A stretch of DNA of 64,000 bases from positions 328,332 to 392,331 of the forward strand of contig MNCI01009304.1 in NCBI GenBank assembly GCA_015680685.1, written 5' to 3'. The stretch is from Gnetum montanum (taxonomy: Eukaryota; Streptophyta; Gnetopsida; Gnetales; Gnetaceae). The notes beneath the pieces are model-generated. The model did no database searches. It was not told the origin of the DNA and worked only from the letters and a program-made list of their open reading frames with translations. The position numbers and the translations under genes were made by a program. This document shows positions 59,007 through 64,000 of the stretch, in pieces; within the stretch, counting starts at the first letter, position 1; each line of letters starts with the position of its first letter.

Positions 59007-59732
59007 ATGTCTCTCTCACAAGACTATGACAATGCAACAACTAGTAAGGAAATTTATTGGAGAACCAAAGAATTATATGATGATGAAGATGAAGTTTGGA
59101 GTACTCAATTTGATGCAAGGATCTCCTATGTACATAAATGAAGACAACATCATCCCAACTCACAAATTCATAACCTACCTAGTGACGATGAACCCCTGCT
59201 AGGCACTAAGAGCCTAATTCATATACAAAAGGCTATTCAAATATCCTGCAGGCATCGTAAAGAAAGTGATCTACCTAGGCTTTATTTAAACAACTTTTCC
59301 AAGTTTTTATGAGGATATGATTTAGATCTGCAATAGCATTTACAAGCCTTCTATGACACCTATGCATGGAACAATATTGATAATGGGTGGCAAAAAATTA
59401 AGCTCTTTCTTATGACACTCATTGGTCAAGCAAAAGTATGGTATAGGTCTTTAAAACCAAAATGAATTCGACATTTCCCAACAATGGTGGAACTATTTAA
59501 TGAAAGATATCAAACCTATAAAAGAGTGTCAACCTTGAGGAGACAAATCCATGAATGGAAATAACGACAACATGAACCCTTGGACATGGCCTTAGAAAGA
59601 TACTATTCATTGTTAAACAATTGCCTAGGCCATGGATTCTTCAAGGAAAGGCTAATGTACCACATTATGAATGGGCTCCATAATGAAACAAGGGAGACCC
59701 TAGAGATGTATTCCCGAGATCAATTATAAGAG
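59007..59732 (+). pseudogene. Gag of element J (truncated)
   Basis: ATG at 59007 (MSLSQDYDNA). Core blocks HLQAFYDTYAWNNIDNGWQK, KVWYRSLKPK, VELFNERYQTYKRVSTL, EPLDMALERYYSLLNNC and IMNGLHNETRETLEMYSRD follow the Retrotrans_gag capsid pattern. Five or so stops. The sequence ends abruptly where LTR K begins. Confidence 0.78.
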
Positions 59733-59910
59733 TGATGAGAGTGGTTACTCTAACAGTTACTCTAGCAGTTACTCTAATTATTAGAGTGGTTACTCTAGTG
59801 GTTACTCTAGTAGTTATTCTAATTATTAGAGTGGTTACTCTAGCGGTTACTTTAGTAGTTATTCTAATTATTCAAGCAGTTACTCTAATTATTAGAGTAG
59901 TTGCTCCCAA
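59733..59910 (+). repeat. U3 word array of LTR K
   Basis: About 180 bp of GGTTACTCTAG(C/T)GGTTAC units interleaved with the perfect 15-bp palindrome CTCTAATTATTAGAG (four copies or close variants). It ends just before the TATA box. Confidence 0.8.
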
Positions 59911-59913
59911 GCC

Positions 59914-59920
59914 TATAAAT
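59914..59920 (+). promoter_or_regulatory. TATA box of LTR K
   Basis: TATAAAT in AAGCCTATAAATACAG, immediately after the U3 array. Confidence 0.65.
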
Positions 59921-60683
59921 ACAGTGCCCAGGTGCACAATTGCGGAGAAGTCTTTTAGTAGTTAAGTAGCAAAACTCTTGTAGTCTGTTTGAAAGTTATA
60001 TTGTTTTCCAGGTGCCCGTAGTAGGAGGTCTAAGTATGGATGGATCTTTATTCAAGCATTGTGTACTTAAGCACACCTTGTGTATAGTAATAAAGATGAG
60101 CTCTTCAATTCATCCTTGCAGCACTTGAGATTTGTTTTCTTACACATTTCTTTCATTTTATTTTCTTATGCATTTATTTTATTTTATTTTATTTTATGAA
60201 CTTTACATTTTTGTTATTAGCACAACAATTCATTTTGGTCAATTAACTTAATCGTTAGATTACACAAGCACGCCCACTTCGAGCATGTGTGTAACTCTTG
60301 GTAACCCAATAATGATTAGTGTTTAGTAATCCCAGTAGTGTTGCACTAGTTCAAGATGTGTACAACAAGTGGAAATAGATGTTGGTGTTAAGATTAGTTA
60401 GAACTTAGTTAATGAGTAATTAAGTTAAATTAGTCACTTAGTTACCTCTCTCCTTCCCTACTAGCGTAGGACATAAAAACATAAAAGCTATAAAAATCAT
60501 ATGCCTCATGCTTACTTAACCATACAATTGTGACATATAGGTAAGCTTGGAAAGACAACAATCAACCAACCCATCCTTGTTCCACAAGGGCACATAAGCA
60601 CTTAGTCATTGTAATTTGACTAGATCATGCGTGAAACACTCATATTCGTATGGTTGAGCATAGGGGTACCTTGCTGCTTATCA

Positions 60684-60702
60684 TTGGCACTATTTTTGGG
60701 GA
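60684..60702 (+). other. Primer-binding site of element K
   Basis: TTGGCACTATTTTTGGGGA, tRNA-Asp type. Confidence 0.65.
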
Positions 60703-60815
60703 CTTAGTTATTTGTGCACTAACTAGAACTTAGGAAATCATTCACATCGTTGGAACAAACCCTTAGGGTTAGTTGAGAAAATAATAAACAAGAATACATT
60801 GCACATTGAATGAAC

Positions 60816-62803
60816 ATGTCTCCCTCTTCGTACGAAAGTACCTCACTGCCTAGGTCTGAAATAGGAAATAGTTGGTGGTGTGATACACATGACGTTGATC
60901 TGCCAATCCCTCAACAAGTTCGAGTGGTATATATTTATCCTGATGAGTATATACCATACTTCACCTTTATCCTCCATTAAGATGAAAAACTACACTAGCA
61001 AGACTTAGAAGATAACATAGTTTTCCCTCTTGATCATTCAGTCCTAAGCATGCTTCTTCATGCTCTCACATGAATTGGCATGTCGCACTTACATGCAAAA
61101 TATGTTATGCAAGACCATGACTCGAGAGAATACCATCCCACAGAGGCACAACGTCAAAGGGACTTGCAACAGGAGAGACATCATAAGTCTTTGAAGGGTA
61201 AGTGGTCCCAAGATGCCCCACATGTCTTAAGGAAAAATGAGGGTGGTGAACCTACCTCAAGCAGTCACCCACACAACAATTTTCCTCCCCTTAACTTTTT
61301 CCAAGGGGTTGTGTATCAGGACCTTCATTCCACTATTCATAATCCAAGTTTTGATACCCACAGGCACAAAGGATCCAAAAAAGGAACACGAACTCATGAT
61401 AAAGTGGACATTCTAATCTCAATCGTAATCATGGTCGAGACTGCAGAAGAAAAGGTAGCAGACACCGTCATGGTGACAATTCTTCTTCTTCTTTACCTTC
61501 ATCATCTCCTTCACCGTCTCCTTCAATATCTAGACATGGTCATAAAGAAAAAGACCATGGGGATAAAGGTAAGCAAAGTGGAAATCATAGATGAAATAGA
61601 CAGGAAATGGGATGAGGGCACTCTAGAGAGTCATGACATAGAAGAAGGGAGAGTAGGGAACAACGTAGGCATCATAGACACCATGGATGAGATAATAAAA
61701 ATGAACCCCTACTCGCTACTTGAAGTATGTTGGACATAAATGAGGCTATTAGAATTCCAGCAAGGCATCAGAAAGATAGTAGAATCAAGAGATTAGATAT
61801 GAATAATATCCCATGATTTGAAGGGGGATACAATGCTAATCCTTAGAATCACTTACAAGCATTTCATGATGCATGTGCCTTACAAAATATAGAGAACGAA
61901 TGGCAAAAACATAAGTTGTTTCCATGGACACTAGTTAAAGAAGTAGAAAGCTAGTATTGATCTTTAGAATCGGAATCCATTCATAGGTGGAGTACTATGT
62001 TAAGACTATTTAATGACAAGTACCAAATGTACTCCCAAGTGTCTAACTTGCGAAAGCAAATCCAAGGCTAGAAACAAGGATGAAATGAACCCTTGGATGT
62101 TGCCATGGGCTGATATTATGCAGTATTACACCTTTTTCCTGGCCATGCTTCTTCGCAAAGGGATCAACTGCGCCATCTCGTGGATGGGCTTAGGCATGAA
62201 ACGAGAAGAACCCTTGGGACTTATGCCCAAGGAAGACTATTCGAGCTTAGGTTCCATCAAATCCAAAGACTATTGGAGCAAGTTGCTAAGGAAGAAGGTG
62301 AGCTACGGAAGAGAGAAGGTGTAGAAGAGTATAACCAAGATCCTTCCCTTGAGAAGAGGGGAGTAAGATTTTGTGAGGATGAATAAGAGTCACCACACGA
62401 AGAGATGATGAATAGGAAAACTTTGCCTATCCAAAAGATGACATCAGCAATATCGAAAAAGGTAAACCAAATATGGGATTCCCTAGATAATATATTTCAA
62501 TATATTCTTAAAATAGTAGAGAAGTCTAGAGAGCAAGGTAGTGATCGCAAAAAAAGAAAAAAGAGAGAAGTTGAACATGCACGTAGCAAGGGTAAGGGCA
62601 AAGCTGCCATCCTTGAAGAGGTTCTAGAGTCAGAAATAGACAATGATAGTGGATGTGAAATATGTTAATATGACCATCTTAAGGGATGTTGCCCTATAAT
62701 CTCACATCTACAAGAGTCTAGCATGTATGCACTCAACCCACGATTGAACAAACAGTAAGCACCCTTAAGGTTACCTTACCCCCAAGGGTAACCCAAGATA
62801 GTT
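60816..62803 (+). pseudogene. Gag of element K
   Basis: ATG at 60816 (MSPSSYESTSLP). The N-terminal block (60930-61140) has DEYIPYFTFILH and DSREYHPTEAQRQRD. A basic Arg/His/Ser-rich linker follows (61370-61700). The capsid core (61800-62150) has HLQAFHDACALQNIENEWQK, and 62260-62390 has RLLEQVAKEEGELRKREGVE. A segment VNQIWDSLDNIFQYILKIVE then KSREQ (62464-62540) and a Lys-rich stretch end at 62668. Several stops and frame changes. This is the most complete gag of the family and the reference for calling the pieces in A and B. Confidence 0.8.
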
Positions 62804-62998
62804 TGATGAGTAGAGAGGTACCCCTACACTCAACCATATGAATACGAGAGTTTCACACATGATCTGGCCAAATTCCAAGGACTAAGTGCCTATGCACCCT
62901 TAGGGGAACAAGGACGGGTTGGTTGATTGCTATCTTCCCAAGCTTACCTGTATTTCACGATTGTATGGTTAAGTGTAGGGGTACCTCACCACTCATCA
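62804..62998. repeat. Foldback derived from the LTR end, start of element L
   Basis: About 195 bp, nearly all of it the reverse complement of the last 180 bp of LTR K, yet it also ends on the right in a normal LTR 3' end (GGGGTACCTCACCACTCATCA is cut here to GTACCTCACCACTCATCA) followed by a PBS. So TGATGAGTAGAGAGGTACC opens it and its near complement closes it: about 34-bp terminal inverted repeats, MITE-like in form. Confidence 0.75.
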
Positions 62999-63017
62999 TT
63001 AGCATCGTTGCTGGGCA
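62999..63017 (+). other. Primer-binding site of element L
   Basis: TTAGCATCGTTGCTGGGCA directly after the foldback; tRNA-Asp type. Confidence 0.65.
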
Positions 63018-63134
63018 CTTAGTTGTTTGAGCGCTAACTAGAACTTAGGAAATCATTCACATCACTAGAATGAACCCTTAGGGTTGATTGAGAAAATATT
63101 AAACAAGAATACATTGCACACTGAACAGACAAGT

Positions 63135-64000
63135 ATGTCTCCTTCTTCGTATGAAAGTGCCTCATTGCCTAGGTCTAAAACAGGAAATAATCAGTGGCGT
63201 AATACACATGACGTTGATCTACCAGTCCCTCAACAAGTTCAAGTGGTATATATTCATCTCGATGAGTATATACTAGACTTTACCTTTATCCTCTATCAAG
63301 ATGAACAACTGTGTTGGCAACACTTAGAGGGTAACATAGTCTTACCTCCTAATCATTCAATCCCAAGCATGCTTCTTCGTGCTCTCACACGAATTGGCAT
63401 GCTGCACTTACACGCAAAATACATTGTGCAAGACCATGACTTAAGAGAATACCATCCCACAAAGGCACAATGTCAAAGGGACTTGCAATAGGAGAGACAT
63501 CATAAGTCTTTGAAGGGTAAGTGGTCCCAGGATCTCCCACATGTCTTAAGAAAAAATGAGGGTGGTGAACCTACCAAAGGTAGTCACCCACATCATGATG
63601 TTCCTCCCCTTGACTTTTGCCAAGGGGTTGTGTATCAGGACCTTCATTCCACTATTCAAAACCCAATTTATAATACCCATGGGCACAAAGGGCCCAAAAA
63701 AGGAACACGAACTCATGATAAAGATGGACATTCTGATCGTAATCGTGATCGGGGCCAAGACCATAGAAGAAAAGGTAGAAAACACCGTCATGGTGATGGT
63801 TCTCCTTCTTCTTCACCTTTATCATCTCCTTCACCCTCTCCTTCAATATCCAGATGTGGTCATAAGGAAAAATACCATGGGGGTAAAGGTAGGTAAAGTG
63901 GAAGTCATAGACAAAATATCCAGGAAAGGAAACGAGTGCACTCTAGAGAGTCACAACATAGAAGAAGGGAGAGTAGGGAATAACGTAGGCATCATAGACA
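63135..64000 (+). pseudogene. Gag of element L (runs off the window)
   Basis: ATG at 63135 (MSPSSYESASLP). Aligns with K's gag from 60816 with few differences: DEYILDFTFILYQDEQL, LREYHPTKAQCQRDLQ, stop at 63489, then GKWSQDLPHVLRKNEGGEP and the basic Ser-rich linker. L keeps the block FILYQDEQLCW open where K has stops, so L is a separate copy rather than an assembly echo. Confidence 0.8.

Larger units (their letters stand above)
58018..59732 (+). mobile_element. Element J: partial A/B-family retrotransposon
   Basis: Plus-strand 5' LTR, PBS and gag start, cut at 59732 by element K. Its LTR pairs in type with B/E. The rest should lie right of K, outside the window. Confidence 0.8.
59733..60683 (+). 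repeat. 5' LTR of element K (951 bp)
   Basis: Starts TGATGAGAGTGGTTACTC and ends TGCTGCTTATCA beside the PBS. It resembles LTR A over its length, including the U3 array. Confidence 0.85.
59733..62803 (+). mobile_element. Element K: partial A/B-family retrotransposon
   Basis: 5' LTR (59733-60683), PBS, leader and gag, inserted into J's gag. At 62803 the gag tail (aligning with A near 1740-1800) meets element L. No pol is present. Confidence 0.8.

Noticed and set aside
1-64000. tRNA, rRNA, or an intact host gene
   Set aside because: No cloverleaf, rRNA core or uninterrupted non-transposon coding region was recognised on either strand.

Overview
The window is eukaryotic and almost certainly from a large, repeat-rich seed-plant nuclear genome. 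It is AT-rich and made almost entirely of decayed Ty3/gypsy LTR retrotransposons. The only non-transposon coding traces are a plant UDP-glycosyltransferase fragment and a fragment resembling a plant CW-type zinc-finger protein. I see no intact host gene, rRNA, tRNA or CRISPR array. A gymnosperm is possible but not shown. Every coding region has stops or frameshifts, so all are annotated as pseudogenes.

The window is a stack of nested insertions that target-site duplications (TSDs) and homology let one peel apart. The oldest visible layer is M, a minus-strand Tat-type gag-protease (about 48.0-50.2 kb). A plus-strand antisense-ORF-like region (7.9-9.46 and 46.2-47.5 kb) and unexplained sequence (55.5-58.0 kb) belong to the same layer. 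It was invaded by element A (left edge to 7900, minus), element B (9463-46240, minus, TSD ATTAT), element C (50196-55527, minus, TSD CTAGG) and element J (from 58018, plus). Element A carries a 3.2-kb insertion (3586-6791, TSD ACAAG) holding two broken host-gene pieces. Element B was about 9.8 kb originally. It is now split by F/G (15905-24314, minus) and by the 18.6-kb H/I (24917-43491, plus, TSD ACATT). At the right edge J is cut by K (from 59733), and K runs into L (from 62804), whose leader and gag nearly repeat those of K.

Two lineages are present. A, B, C, J, K and L have LTRs of about 0.85-0.95 kb, a primer-binding site (PBS) matching the tRNA-Asp 3' end, a gag with a conserved N-terminal block, and an Athila-like RT (FMDDF). 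F/G, H/I and M are Tat-like. F/G and H/I share LTR ends and a different PBS (TGG[C/T]GCTAGAAGGAGGG). H/I has a full set of broken gag, PR, RT, RNase H and IN. It also carries an antisense gene with at least four GT-AG introns between PR and RT.

The most interesting signals are the antisense spliced gene at an unusual position (with a possible second occurrence in M), the gene-carrying insertion in A, and arrays of short partly palindromic 'words' in LTR U3 regions that differ by subfamily and recur upstream of the antisense gene. Several scaffold problems are visible, including a contig placed backwards at 14782-15024 and overlaps left unmerged around single Ns.
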